A stretch of 64,000 nt of DNA from CBDFGK01 sp965247075 (GTDB taxonomy: Bacteria; Pseudomonadota; Gammaproteobacteria; Pseudomonadales; Halieaceae), in NCBI GenBank assembly GCA_965247075.1, contig CBDFGK010000003.1, positions 496,001 to 560,000 on the forward strand, in the 5' to 3' direction. A program made the translations under genes and the position numbers. Below, in pieces: positions 24,277 through 32,651 of this stretch (within the stretch, counting starts at the first letter, position 1; every line of letters begins with the position of its first letter). The notes beneath the pieces were generated by a model, which saw only the letters and a list, made by a program, of their open reading frames with translations, searched no databases and had not been told where the DNA came from.

Positions 24277-27020
24277 GCCGCCAACCCTTCATTCAGCCCT
24301 TCCAGAATCACCGGCAACTGCTCACCGAATAGTTGATGTACTTTGCCCAGTCCGCCCTCGCCTGAGAAGGGCGCATAGTCGAAGTCTTCGGTGTCGATAC
24401 TGAGATTCGCCGCAATATGATCCCGAATCATCCCTAACCATTTCTGCTGTTCTTCATTAAAGGTGTTACCGGCATTTTCCTGGCTGGCCAGCCAGGCATT
24501 GTAGTTGGCGCTGACTCGTTCCGGGAACGGCACCAACTCGTTGTCTTCGTGCATGGCAAAGCGGACGAGTGAGACCAGGTCAGTGAGCAAGCGCTTGCCG
24601 CCTGCACCTTTAACCTTACTCTTTTCCAGTGCCGCATAGGCTTCCCAGACTTGGCCGCGATTCATTAAATAGGGCGGTGCGTTGATGGTGGCAGACAGTT
24701 CTTTGAGGTGCTCGAAGTTCAGGCGCTCTTTGTACGGGCGGTTGTAGAGTATCTGCAACGCGGTAATTTCGTCCTTGTTGTCTTCAATAAACTGTTTGAA
24801 CTTGTCGACCACCTCGGCGGCTTTATCTACGGTGCTTTGGCTGAAGCTGGCTTCAAGTACTTCATCCTCGGTGATGATGTCGATGGTGATTTCGTTTTTC
24901 TGCCGGACGATATTCAGCAGTTCTCGCAGTTTGGGGTCGTGAAAGGGTTGGGTGGCCTGTTCGATGCTCTGCCGGCGGGCGTCGGGGGCGAGGTCTGGGT
25001 TGAGGGCATCTACCAGATTCTTGCTGAGGTTTTTCAGGCCAAAACCATTGGTTTGCTCGCGAATCCGTTGCTCGTCTTCCTCGGTGGCGCGGTGCTCCAT
25101 GCGGGCAAGACGCCCGGCGATGGAGCTGAGCACGTCTTCTTCGGTGTTGCCCAGTGACACGGCCTGCAGCAACTTCTCGAATGATACCGTGGGCTTTTTC
25201 TCCATGGGCCTGGAATCGGTCATGTCCTGCTCACAGACGCCCACGGCATCTACAATCACGAAATGGTCCTTGGCCACGGCGTCCGGGGTAACGGCCCTGA
25301 GGTCGTCCGGTTTGATGACCCGCACGCCCCGGCCCTTCATTTGCTCGAAGAAGGCGCGGGATTTTACGGCGCGCATAAAGAAGACGATCTCCACCGGCTT
25401 GATGTCAGTACCGGTGGCGATCATGTCTACGGTAACAGCGATACGCGGGTTGTAGCTGTTGCGAAAGGCCTTGATCAGGTTCTTGGGGGTGTCGCCGGTG
25501 GTGCGGTAGGTGATCTTCTGGGCGAAGTCATTGCCCTTGGCGAACTGCTCGCGAATTTCTGCGACGATGTTTTCTGCGTGGTTGTCGTCCTTGGCAAAAA
25601 TCAGGGTCTTGGGCAGGTGCTCGCGGCCCGGGTAGATCACCGGCAAGTTATTTTTAAAGGTTTGAATAATAGAGCGAATCTGGTCGGAGGCGACAACATC
25701 GCGGTCGAGCTTGTTGGGGTCGTACTGGAAATCCTCGTCGAGTTTTTCCCAGCGCTTCTCGCGGGTTTCGCGGTCTTGCTTCTCCACCTCGAAACCCGCC
25801 TCAATGGTAGCGCCCTGCTCCGTGATAGCCGTGCGAATGCGGAACACGTCGTAGTTCACGTTCACCCCGTCGGCCACTGCCTGCTCGTGGCCGTACTCCA
25901 CCACCAGGTTCTGGTTAAAAAAGCCGAAGGTCTGCTTGCTGGGCGTGGCGGTGAGGCCGATTAAATAGGCGTCAAAATACTCCAGTACCTGGGCCCACAG
26001 ATTGTAGATAGAGCGGTGACATTCATCGGTGATGATGATGTCGAAGGATTCGATGGGAATATGCGGGTTGTATTCGATTGGCGGCTGTTGTTTGAACAAC
26101 GATTCCAGGCCGCCAATAGAGGCTTCATCGTCCGCCTCGGGCAGCTCGCGGTTACTGAGCATGGAGTACAGACGCTGGATGGTGCAGATGCATACACGGG
26201 CAGTGGTGTCGATGGTGTTGCCCTGCAGGCGCTGCACGATGAATTCTTCAGTGAACTTGTAGTTATTGTATGGGGATCTGTACTGCTGGAATTCCTTTTC
26301 CGTTTGTTCGGCGAGATTGCCGCGATCAACCAGGAACAACACGCGGCGGGCACCGCCGAACTTGATCAGGCGGTAGATCTGGGTGATGGCGGTAAAGGTC
26401 TTGCCCGAACCGGTGGCCATCTGCACCAGAGCGCGGGGGCGGTTGTCTTGGAGCGATTTTTCTATGTTTTTTACCGCCTCGGCCTGCTTGCCCCAGAGGC
26501 CCTCTTCAATGAGCGGTGGCAGGTGTTGCATGCGGGCGAGAAAAGTACGGCCGCGATCCAGATATGCCTCGGCGGCATCGGCCACCTGATCGGCTTCGGC
26601 GATTTCCAGCAACTTGGCCAGTCCCTGGGGTCGATGGAAGGCGAAGGTGCGGCGAGAGCGGGGTTCGGGGTCCAGGTTATTGGTGAACTGGGTCTCTTTG
26701 CCGGTAGACTCGTAGGAGAAGGGCAGTGGATGCTCCCAGGCGGGCAGTCCATCGGGCAGGCCATGAATGTACTTATCTGATTGAATTTCAACGCCACTTA
26801 GAGTGTGCCCGACCTTTTTGGCCTCCACGATACCAACCGCCTTGCCCTGCAAATAGAGCAAGTAGTCGGCGTAACCATGACCGGATTTCAGGGGAAACTC
26901 GCGAATGGCGCACGGCAGGGATATGTCCTGCTCGCCATAATCACAGACATACCAGCCCGCCGCCTCCAGCAACTGGTCAATTTCTAGTCTGGCTATGTCT
27001 TCTGGTCGGGCTGGACTCAT
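24273..27020 (-). CDS. hsdR: Type I restriction endonuclease subunit R
   Basis: 915-residue motor/nuclease. N-terminal PD-(D/E)xK nuclease: Asp52 in GYADYLLYL and Glu66/Lys68 in GIVEAKK. SF2 helicase: ATGSGKT (about 205), TDECHRS, TATPSKQTFG, and GRGVRVIKPDDL, followed by a long C-terminal helical region. It cleaves DNA lacking HsdMS methylation after ATP-driven translocation. Start ATG 27020 has GGCAGGTGG ahead of it; an in-frame ATG at 27038 lacks a ribosome site. First gene of the operon, so the 27021-27273 interval should hold the promoter. Confidence 0.95.
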   Translation of the reverse strand: MSPARPEDIARLEIDQLLEAAGWYVCDYGEQDISLPCAIREFPLKSGHGYADYLLYLQGKAVGIVEAKKVGHTLSGVEIQSDKYIHGLPDGLPAWEHPLPFSYESTGKETQFTNNLDPEPRSRRTFAFHRPQGLAKLLEIAEADQVADAAEAYLDRGRTFLARMQHLPPLIEEGLWGKQAEAVKNIEKSLQDNRPRALVQMATGSGKTFTAITQIYRLIKFGGARRVLFLVDRGNLAEQTEKEFQQYRSPYNNYKFTEEFIVQRLQGNTIDTTARVCICTIQRLYSMLSNRELPEADDEASIGGLESLFKQQPPIEYNPHIPIESFDIIITDECHRSIYNLWAQVLEYFDAYLIGLTATPSKQTFGFFNQNLVVEYGHEQAVADGVNVNYDVFRIRTAITEQGATIEAGFEVEKQDRETREKRWEKLDEDFQYDPNKLDRDVVASDQIRSIIQTFKNNLPVIYPGREHLPKTLIFAKDDNHAENIVAEIREQFAKGNDFAQKITYRTTGDTPKNLIKAFRNSYNPRIAVTVDMIATGTDIKPVEIVFFMRAVKSRAFFEQMKGRGVRVIKPDDLRAVTPDAVAKDHFVIVDAVGVCEQDMTDSRPMEKKPTVSFEKLLQAVSLGNTEEDVLSSIAGRLARMEHRATEEDEQRIREQTNGFGLKNLSKNLVDALNPDLAPDARRQSIEQATQPFHDPKLRELLNIVRQKNEITIDIITEDEVLEASFSQSTVDKAAEVVDKFKQFIEDNKDEITALQILYNRPYKERLNFEHLKELSATINAPPYLMNRGQVWEAYAALEKSKVKGAGGKRLLTDLVSLVRFAMHEDNELVPFPERVSANYNAWLASQENAGNTFNEEQQKWLGMIRDHIAANLSIDTEDFDYAPFSGEGGLGKVHQLFGEQLPVILEGLNEGLAA

Positions 27021-27273
27021 GGCCACCTGCCTATACATATCCGGAAATAGTACCTCCAGGGCAAAGTTAAAGCGGCCTATTCACCAAGACTTTACCAAGG
27101 ACAGGCACAATTTAGCTTCATATCGTGAAGCCCGCAACTAAACGAAAGTACGATGCTGCAGTGGCAACCTGCCCTGGTGAGGCCTTCAGACACCGGGTTG
27201 ACTGATATCATTTTCTGAAGTTGCCATGCCCTGCTACGATCAGGCCTAATTCAGTCTTTAAAAAGGCTTTCCC
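27021..27273. other. Divergent intergenic region upstream of hsdR
   Basis: 253 bases between the divergently read hsdR and the antitoxin-like ORF. No gene, tRNA or clear perfect promoter was identified. It must contain the hsdR operon promoter if the eight genes are expressed from the island. Confidence 0.5.
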
Positions 27274-27456
27274 GTGCGCACTGAAACTATCACCTACCTC
27301 AAAGAAAATGCCAACAACCTGACTCTCGATAATGACCTGGTGATTACCAAGAATGGCAAAGCGGCATTTGTGATTCAAAGCGTGGAAGACTATGAGCATT
27401 TGAGAGAATCCATCGCGCTGCTAAAGCTGTTGAAACTTTCTGAAAAATCAAATTGA
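27274..27456 (+). pseudogene. Shortened Phd/YefM-type antitoxin, toxin gene absent
   Basis: 60 residues, GTG start with AAAAAGG upstream. MRTETITYLKENANNL, DLVITKNGKAAFVIQSVEDYE and the helix ESIALLKLLKLSEKS match the N-terminal DNA-binding half of prevent-host-death antitoxins. These usually run 75-90 residues and include a toxin-wrapping tail. Here the frame stops right where that tail should begin, and no RelE/ParE/Doc-type toxin follows. It may persist as a solitary repressor or be a remnant of a toxin-antitoxin module at the island edge. Confidence 0.6.
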
Positions 27457-27534
27457 GTTGCTTGCGATAATGGACTCCAGACAGAGCATTCAGAAGCTAT
27501 TGTTTGAAATCATGCTATTGGTATAAGCACATTT

Positions 27535-27570
27535 GGCCGAATGATATCCAAAGGGCACGATGATTCGGCC
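27535..27570 (+). repeat. Hairpin repeat A, right border of defence island
   Basis: GGCCGAAT/ATTCGGCC stem (27535-27542 and 27563-27570) around a loop containing CCAAAGGGCACG. It matches the complement of 18031-18065 at the left border. Confidence 0.65.
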
Positions 27571-27585
27571 CAACGGTAGCAGACT

Positions 27586-27611
27586 GGGGTCAGCGTCCAG
27601 ACTCTGACCCC
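27586..27611. repeat. REP-like palindrome, right border of defence island
   Basis: GGGGTCAGCGTC, a CA spacer, then GACTCTGACCCC. It differs from the left-border copy (18074-18099) at one arm position and in the spacer. The stop codon of the DUF938 gene lies inside it. Confidence 0.75.
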
Positions 27612-28225
27612 TCATCGCCGACGGTGCTGATCTTATGCCAAACCAGCACCCGGTTATTGGCCGGCATAGCGTGGTCGGCATGCAACCGATAGCCAGCCTG
27701 CCCCGCCAATCTGTCCACCTGCTCAAAATCGCGAATCGCGCTGTCGGGGCTCTGCTGCGCCAACCACTCATCAAAACGCGCATTGCTGTCACTGGTGTAG
27801 TTGCCGGCGTAGTTGAATGGGCCATAGACGCACAGCCGATTGCCAGCCGGGGCGTGCTTGCCCAGGTACTCAAACAGGCACCGAACCGCAGACCAGGCCA
27901 TGATATGCAGGCTGTTGGCGGTAAAAATTGCCGCTGGAATTGCCACCCCCCAGTCATTGCTGCGCACATCTACCACCAGCGGCGGTAATAGATTGTCTGA
28001 TGGGTAATCCTCTCGCCAGCTTTCGATAGCGGCTATATTCTCCGCTACATCGGTCGCCTGCCAGCGCAACCGGGGTAGCTGCTGAGCAAAATAGCGTGCG
28101 TGCTGGCCAGTGCCACTGCCCAGCTCCAACAGGTGATCAATACCACCGAGTTCCACGCGCAATACCTGCAGGATGGGTTCCTTGTTGTTCTCACAGGCCT
28201 GGGAAAAAGGCCGCTGCGTCTTCAT
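27590..28225 (-). CDS. DUF938 family SAM-dependent methyltransferase-like protein
   Basis: 211 residues. Class I methyltransferase motif I is LLELGSGTGQHARYFA (about 32-47), then TDVAENIAAI, and a typical DUF938 core NSLHIMAWSAV and YGPFNYAG. Substrate unknown. The last ten or so residues (beginning after NNRVLVWHK) are encoded partly by the REP-like palindrome at 27586-27611, which also supplies the stop codon; family members tend to end at about VWxK. The ATG overlaps the yaaA stop by four bases, so the two are co-translated. Confidence 0.88.
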   Translation of the reverse strand: MKTQRPFSQACENNKEPILQVLRVELGGIDHLLELGSGTGQHARYFAQQLPRLRWQATDVAENIAAIESWREDYPSDNLLPPLVVDVRSNDWGVAIPAAIFTANSLHIMAWSAVRCLFEYLGKHAPAGNRLCVYGPFNYAGNYTSDSNARFDEWLAQQSPDSAIRDFEQVDRLAGQAGYRLHADHAMPANNRVLVWHKISTVGDEGSESGR

Positions 28226-28998
28226 GCCGCTTGATCGCGGGTAAATACCCAGTCCCTGGCGGTAGATTCAGCCTTGTTATAGCGATAGCCGCCGCCGCGA
28301 AACTTCTTGATCCCCGCCACATCATCCAGACGCTGATCGATAATGTAACGCGCCATCTGGCCGCGGGCCTGCTTGGCAAAAAAACTGATTACCCGGTACT
28401 TGCTACTCTTCAGATCCTTGAATACCGGGGTAACAACTTCAGCGTGTAAGGCCTTGGCTTGCACTGCCCTGAAATACTCATTGGATGCCAGATTAAGCAA
28501 CAGCTGAGACTTGAGCGCCTTTAGCTGACCATTGAGGCTGTCGGTAATATCAGACCCCCAAAACTCGTAGAGGTTTTTGCCGCCCCGGTTGGCAAACCTG
28601 AGGCCCATTTCCAGTCGGTACGGCTGCATCAAGTCCAGCGGTCGCAACAAGCCATACAAGCCCGACAGAATGCGCAGGTGTTTCTGCGCAAAATTGAAAT
28701 CCGCCGCGCCCATGCTGTCTGCATCCAGGCCGGTGTAGACATCTCCCTTGAATGCCAGCAGTGCCTGCTTGGCGTTGCCGGCATCAAAGGGCAGGCCCCA
28801 GTTCATAAACCGCTGGTGATTCAGCGCTGCCAGTTTGTCGCTGATACGCATCAGCGCACCGACTTGGTCGGGGCTGAGTTTGCGGGCATCAGCTACCAAC
28901 TGTGCGGAGCGGTCCAGAAAAGCCGGCTGGGTCGACTTCTTTACGGTTGGCGGCGTTTCAAAGTCCAGCGTCTTGGCCGGAGATATGACAATCAACAT
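28222..28998 (-). CDS. yaaA: Peroxide stress protein YaaA (DUF328/UPF0246)
   Basis: 258 residues. In E. coli YaaA lowers free intracellular iron and limits damage during hydrogen peroxide stress. It begins MLIVISPAKTLDFETPP, the hallmark of the family, and contains LMRISDKLAALNHQRF, HLRILSGLYGLLRPLDLMQPYRLEMG and the C-terminal RARGQMARYII-like segment. Divergent from the TRAP transporter operon. Confidence 0.93.
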   Translation of the reverse strand: MLIVISPAKTLDFETPPTVKKSTQPAFLDRSAQLVADARKLSPDQVGALMRISDKLAALNHQRFMNWGLPFDAGNAKQALLAFKGDVYTGLDADSMGAADFNFAQKHLRILSGLYGLLRPLDLMQPYRLEMGLRFANRGGKNLYEFWGSDITDSLNGQLKALKSQLLLNLASNEYFRAVQAKALHAEVVTPVFKDLKSSKYRVISFFAKQARGQMARYIIDQRLDDVAGIKKFRGGGYRYNKAESTARDWVFTRDQAA

Positions 28999-29110
28999 AG
29001 TTTTTCCTTTTTCCCTGTTTGGCGCTGCGGCTCCTGACTTGGAGATGCGCTGCGGCGACCGCTATACTGCGGCCAATCATACTCGGGGTTACAACAATCA
29101 AAAAGCACCC

Positions 29111-29623
29111 ATGAAGGCGCTACACGCAACCGTAAGAATTATTGACCAGTTTACCGAAAAGAGCGGCAGCCTGCTCGCCTGGTTGTGCCTCGCTCTGGCG
29201 CTGCTCTCCTGCCTGGTGGTGTTGTTACGCTACGGCTTTGGGTTTGGCTCTGTCGCCATGCAAGAGGGGGTGAGCTACCTGCACGCCGGCATCTTCATGC
29301 TGGGCGCAGCCTTTACCCTCAAGCGCGGCGGGCATGTGCGGGTAGACATCTTCTACCGGCGCCTCAGTCGCCGTGGCTGTGCCTGGGTCAACAGCATAGG
29401 TAGCATCGTTTTCCTGCTGCCCTTCTGTATCTTCCTGATTGCCATAAGCTGGCGGTTTGTTAGCGAGTCCTGGGCTATTGGCGAAGGCTCCCCCGACCCC
29501 GGCGGCATTCACGGTGTATTCCTGCTCAAGTCGCTGATACCACTGCTGGGCGTCAACCTGCTATTGCAGGGGCTTGCCGAGCTGCTGCGCAATGCCCTGT
29601 TTCTGATCGAGAACGGCCGCTGA
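29111..29623 (+). CDS. dctQ: TRAP transporter small permease (DctQ-type)
   Basis: 170 residues with four transmembrane helices; forms the membrane complex with the following large subunit for sodium-driven uptake of organic acids. Start MKALHATVRIIDQF (29111) is chosen over longer readings. The conserved family segments GGHVRVDIFYRRLSRRG and ESWAIGEGSPDPGG are present. The TGA stop overlaps the next ATG by one base. Confidence 0.9.
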   Translation: MKALHATVRIIDQFTEKSGSLLAWLCLALALLSCLVVLLRYGFGFGSVAMQEGVSYLHAGIFMLGAAFTLKRGGHVRVDIFYRRLSRRGCAWVNSIGSIVFLLPFCIFLIAISWRFVSESWAIGEGSPDPGGIHGVFLLKSLIPLLGVNLLLQGLAELLRNALFLIENGR

Positions 29624-30996
29624 TGGAGGCGGACAACTACACGTCCCTGTATATGTTTGCCTGTGTCTGCCTGGCCTTGATGGTGGGTTACCCGGTGGCC
29701 TATACACTGGCAGGAACCGCGCTGATTTTCGCCGGCGGCGGTATTTTGCTGGGAAATTTTGACCCCTCCTTCCTGGCCGCACTGCCGGCCCGCCTGTTTG
29801 GCTCTGTCAGCAACATTACCCTGATCGCGGTGCCGCTGTTCGTAATGATGGGGATAGTGCTGGAAAAATCCCGCATCGCCGAAGAGTTACTGGATAACAT
29901 GGCGCGGGTTTTTGCGGGCTTGCGAGGTGGACTGGGTATTTCGGTGGTGGTAGTAGGCGCCATGCTGGCGGCCAGCACAGGTATTGTCGGCGCCACGGTT
30001 GTCACCATGGGGTTGTTATCGCTGCCCAGTATGCTCAAGCGCGGCTACCATCCGGCGCTGGCCACGGGCACTATCTGTGCTACCGGCACACTGGGACAGA
30101 TTATCCCGCCATCGATTGCGCTGGTGCTGCTGGGAGATATTCTCTCCAGCGCCTACCAGCACGCGCAATTGAGTATGAACATATTCAATCCTAAAACCGT
30201 ATCGGTGGGTGACCTGTTCATGGGTGCCCTGTTCCCCGGGCTGCTGCTGGTGGCCTTATACAGCGCCTACATTTTCTTCTACGCCACGGTCCGACCCGCC
30301 CACGCCCCACCTGTCAACGATGGTGAAAAGGTTGACAGCAAAGCCCTGCTGCAAGGCCTGGCACCGCCGCTGGCACTTATCGCCGCCGTGTTGGGGTCAA
30401 TCCTGAGCGGCGCAGCGACACCCACTGAAGCGGCCGGGGTGGGTGCTTGTGGGGCTCTGTTACTGGCCATAAGCAAAGGCCAGATGAACTGGCAAAAACT
30501 GCACGAAGTTGTCATCAACACCATGGAAGTCACCTGCATGGTGTTTATGATTTTGATTGGGGCGGCGCTGTTTTCGCTGGTATTTCGCGGTTTTGGCGGT
30601 GAAGAGCTTATCCGGCATTACTTTGAAGACATGCCCGGCGGTGTACTGGGCGCGACCCTGGTAGTCATGGCAGTAATTTTTCTACTCGGGTTCATTCTCG
30701 ACTTTATAGAAATCACCTTTGTCGTGGTGCCCATTGTCGGCCCCATTCTGCTAACCCTGGGGGTAGACCCGGTCTGGCTGGGTATCATGATTGCCATTAA
30801 CCTGCAGACCTCGTTTCTGACGCCGCCCTTCGGCTTCGCCCTGTTCTACCTGCGTGGAGTCGCTCCACCGGAGGTGCCCACCAGCGCTATCTACCGGGGC
30901 GTAATTCCCTTTATAATCATTCAGTTGCTGGTGCTGGGCCTGTTACTTGCCTGGCCCGAGCTGGCAACCTGGCTGCCCCGGCAACTCAAGTCCTAA
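29623..30996 (+). CDS. dctM: TRAP transporter large permease (DctM-type)
   Basis: 457 residues and about 12 hydrophobic segments, the transport subunit of a TRAP system. Typical patterns: LFVMMGIVLEKS near the first quarter, GATVVTMGLLSLPSML, GTICATGTLGQIIPPSI, and AINLQTSFLTPPFGFALFYL near the end. The likely binding protein is encoded convergently at 31467-32621, beyond a thioesterase gene. Confidence 0.94.
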   Translation: MEADNYTSLYMFACVCLALMVGYPVAYTLAGTALIFAGGGILLGNFDPSFLAALPARLFGSVSNITLIAVPLFVMMGIVLEKSRIAEELLDNMARVFAGLRGGLGISVVVVGAMLAASTGIVGATVVTMGLLSLPSMLKRGYHPALATGTICATGTLGQIIPPSIALVLLGDILSSAYQHAQLSMNIFNPKTVSVGDLFMGALFPGLLLVALYSAYIFFYATVRPAHAPPVNDGEKVDSKALLQGLAPPLALIAAVLGSILSGAATPTEAAGVGACGALLLAISKGQMNWQKLHEVVINTMEVTCMVFMILIGAALFSLVFRGFGGEELIRHYFEDMPGGVLGATLVVMAVIFLLGFILDFIEITFVVVPIVGPILLTLGVDPVWLGIMIAINLQTSFLTPPFGFALFYLRGVAPPEVPTSAIYRGVIPFIIIQLLVLGLLLAWPELATWLPRQLKS

Positions 30997-31011
30997 ACAA
31001 GCAGGTTCGGC

Positions 31012-31407
31012 ATGAACGATATCGACAGCATCCCACTCCCGCAGGGTGACCTGGCACTACAAACTGTCGCCATGCCCAAAGATACCAATGCCAGCGGCGA
31101 TATATTTGGCGGCTGGTTGTTATCGCAAATGGATATTGCCGGTGGCATCGCTGCCGCCGACGTTGCCGCTGGCCGCGTAGCCACGGTGGCCATTGATGGC
31201 ATGGCATTTCTGACGCCCGTGCATGTAGGCGCCGTGGTGACCTGCTATACCGATGTGTTGGAAGTCGGCCGCACCTCGATTCGCATCATGGTGGAGGTGT
31301 GGATTAACTCCAGGCACGACGGCGATCCCATCAAGGTTACCGAGGGTGAATTTGTGTTTGTTGCCATCGATGAGAATGGTCGCACCCGAGCTGTACCCAG
31401 AGGCTAG
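31012..31407 (+). CDS. yciA: Acyl-CoA thioesterase, YciA type
   Basis: 131-residue hotdog-fold enzyme that hydrolyses acyl-CoA esters. The catalytic helix region MPKDTNASGDIFGGWLLSQM includes the conserved Asn and Asp, followed by VATVAIDGMAFLTPVHVG and a C-terminal EGEFVFVAID. 15 bases after the TRAP permease gene, so it is probably in the same transcript, which may reflect uptake of an acid that is activated to a CoA ester. Confidence 0.9.
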   Translation: MNDIDSIPLPQGDLALQTVAMPKDTNASGDIFGGWLLSQMDIAGGIAAADVAAGRVATVAIDGMAFLTPVHVGAVVTCYTDVLEVGRTSIRIMVEVWINSRHDGDPIKVTEGEFVFVAIDENGRTRAVPRG

Positions 31408-31466
31408 CACCAGGTACATTCTGCCCTGGACATCGAAGTCACCTGGCCGTCGAAGTACTCGGTTAC

Positions 31467-32621
31467 CTAGTCAGTAGAGGCTGCCAGATCGCGGGCATTG
31501 ATATAGGCCTGCTCCGAAATATGGTGGTACTGGGTAACGTTATCCAGAAAATCACGAAACGACGCATGCACCCGCTGCGCCAGGGGGTCGTCGGCGACCA
31601 ACTCGGTAATGGCCGCGTCGGTAGCCTTGTGTAATTCAATGATGACATCGTCGGGCAGCTTGCGCAGTTCAACCCCGTGGTTATTGACCAGATCCTGCAG
31701 AGCCCGGTTATTCCTGGCCGTGTACTCGTCCAGCATGTCCTGGTTCACGGTGCGCGCGGCGCTCTTCACAATGGCCAACAGGTCTGCCGGCAAACTCTCC
31801 AGTGCATCCCTGTTAACTATGAACTCCAACATAGAGCCGGTTTCATGCCAGCCAGGGTAATAGTAATACCTGGCCACCTCGTGCAAGCCCAGGGCGAGGT
31901 CGTTATATGGCCCCACCCATTCGGTGGCATCAATCACCCCCGTTTGCATGGAAGTGTATAACTCGCCACCGGGCAAGGTTACCGCCGTTCCACCGGCCCT
32001 TGACAGCACATCTCCACCCAGGCCCGGTATGCGCATTTTCAAACCCTTGAGGTCGGCGACAGAATTGATCTCCCTGTTAAACCAACCGGCCATCTGCACC
32101 CCCGTGTTACCACCGGCCAGGGGTACCAGATTGAAAGGTGCATACACTTCCCGCCACAGCTCCATGCCGCCGCCGTAATGAATCCAGCCGTTGATCTCCT
32201 GCGCAGTCAGGCCGAAAGGCACTGAGGTAAAGAATACCGCTGCCGGCATTTTTCCGGTCCAGTAATAGGAGGCGCCGTGCCCCATTTCAACCACGCTCTG
32301 TGATACCGCATCAAACACACCCAGCGCCGGCACCATTTCGCCGGCGCCATAGACATGTACCCGCAAGCGCCCGTCGCTCATCTCGTTCACCAGGTGGGCA
32401 AAGTTTTCCGGACCCAGCCCCAGCCCCGGGTAATTCTTGGGCCAGGTGGTTACCAGCTTCCATTCAAAGAGCGGCTGTGCGCTATCGCCGGCCTTGCTCA
32501 CCACCGCCGAACCGGTGCGACTGTGATCTACCACCCATAAACTGATGACCAACACCAGCGCGGCTAACAGCGCCAGGATAATAGCGGGCGAGTAGCGGCT
32601 TTCGAATGAACTCTGGCTCAT
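31467..32621 (-). CDS. TRAP transporter substrate-binding protein (TakP-like)
   Basis: 384 residues with an N-terminal membrane anchor or signal (ILALLAALVLVISLWVV, about 15-31), then a DctP/TakP-type binding protein: KLVTTWPKNYPGLG, MRIPGLGGDVLSRAGGTAV with the conserved Arg that holds a carboxylate, and GVIDATEWVGPYND. TakP relatives bind 2-oxo acids, so a 2-oxo acid or related carboxylate is plausible. Convergent with yciA, 59 bases away; it is the likely partner of DctQM. Confidence 0.9.
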   Translation of the reverse strand: MSQSSFESRYSPAIILALLAALVLVISLWVVDHSRTGSAVVSKAGDSAQPLFEWKLVTTWPKNYPGLGLGPENFAHLVNEMSDGRLRVHVYGAGEMVPALGVFDAVSQSVVEMGHGASYYWTGKMPAAVFFTSVPFGLTAQEINGWIHYGGGMELWREVYAPFNLVPLAGGNTGVQMAGWFNREINSVADLKGLKMRIPGLGGDVLSRAGGTAVTLPGGELYTSMQTGVIDATEWVGPYNDLALGLHEVARYYYYPGWHETGSMLEFIVNRDALESLPADLLAIVKSAARTVNQDMLDEYTARNNRALQDLVNNHGVELRKLPDDVIIELHKATDAAITELVADDPLAQRVHASFRDFLDNVTQYHHISEQAYINARDLAASTD

Positions 32622-32651
32622 TGTTATTGTTTTCTGGCAAGGCAGGCAAGT

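Noticed and set aside
25263..25964. 233-residue plus-strand ORF and neighbours at 24708-26780
   Set aside because: Antisense to hsdR, whose nuclease and helicase motifs are intact.
18111..27020. Conventional type IV CBASS
   Set aside because: No CD-NTase (no GS...DxD nucleotidyltransferase pattern) among the eight genes, so the label CBASS as such does not apply.
31400..31466. CCAGGT...ACCTGG inverted repeat as terminator between yciA and the TRAP binding-protein gene
   Set aside because: Arms are 6 bases with a loop near 28 and no T tract.
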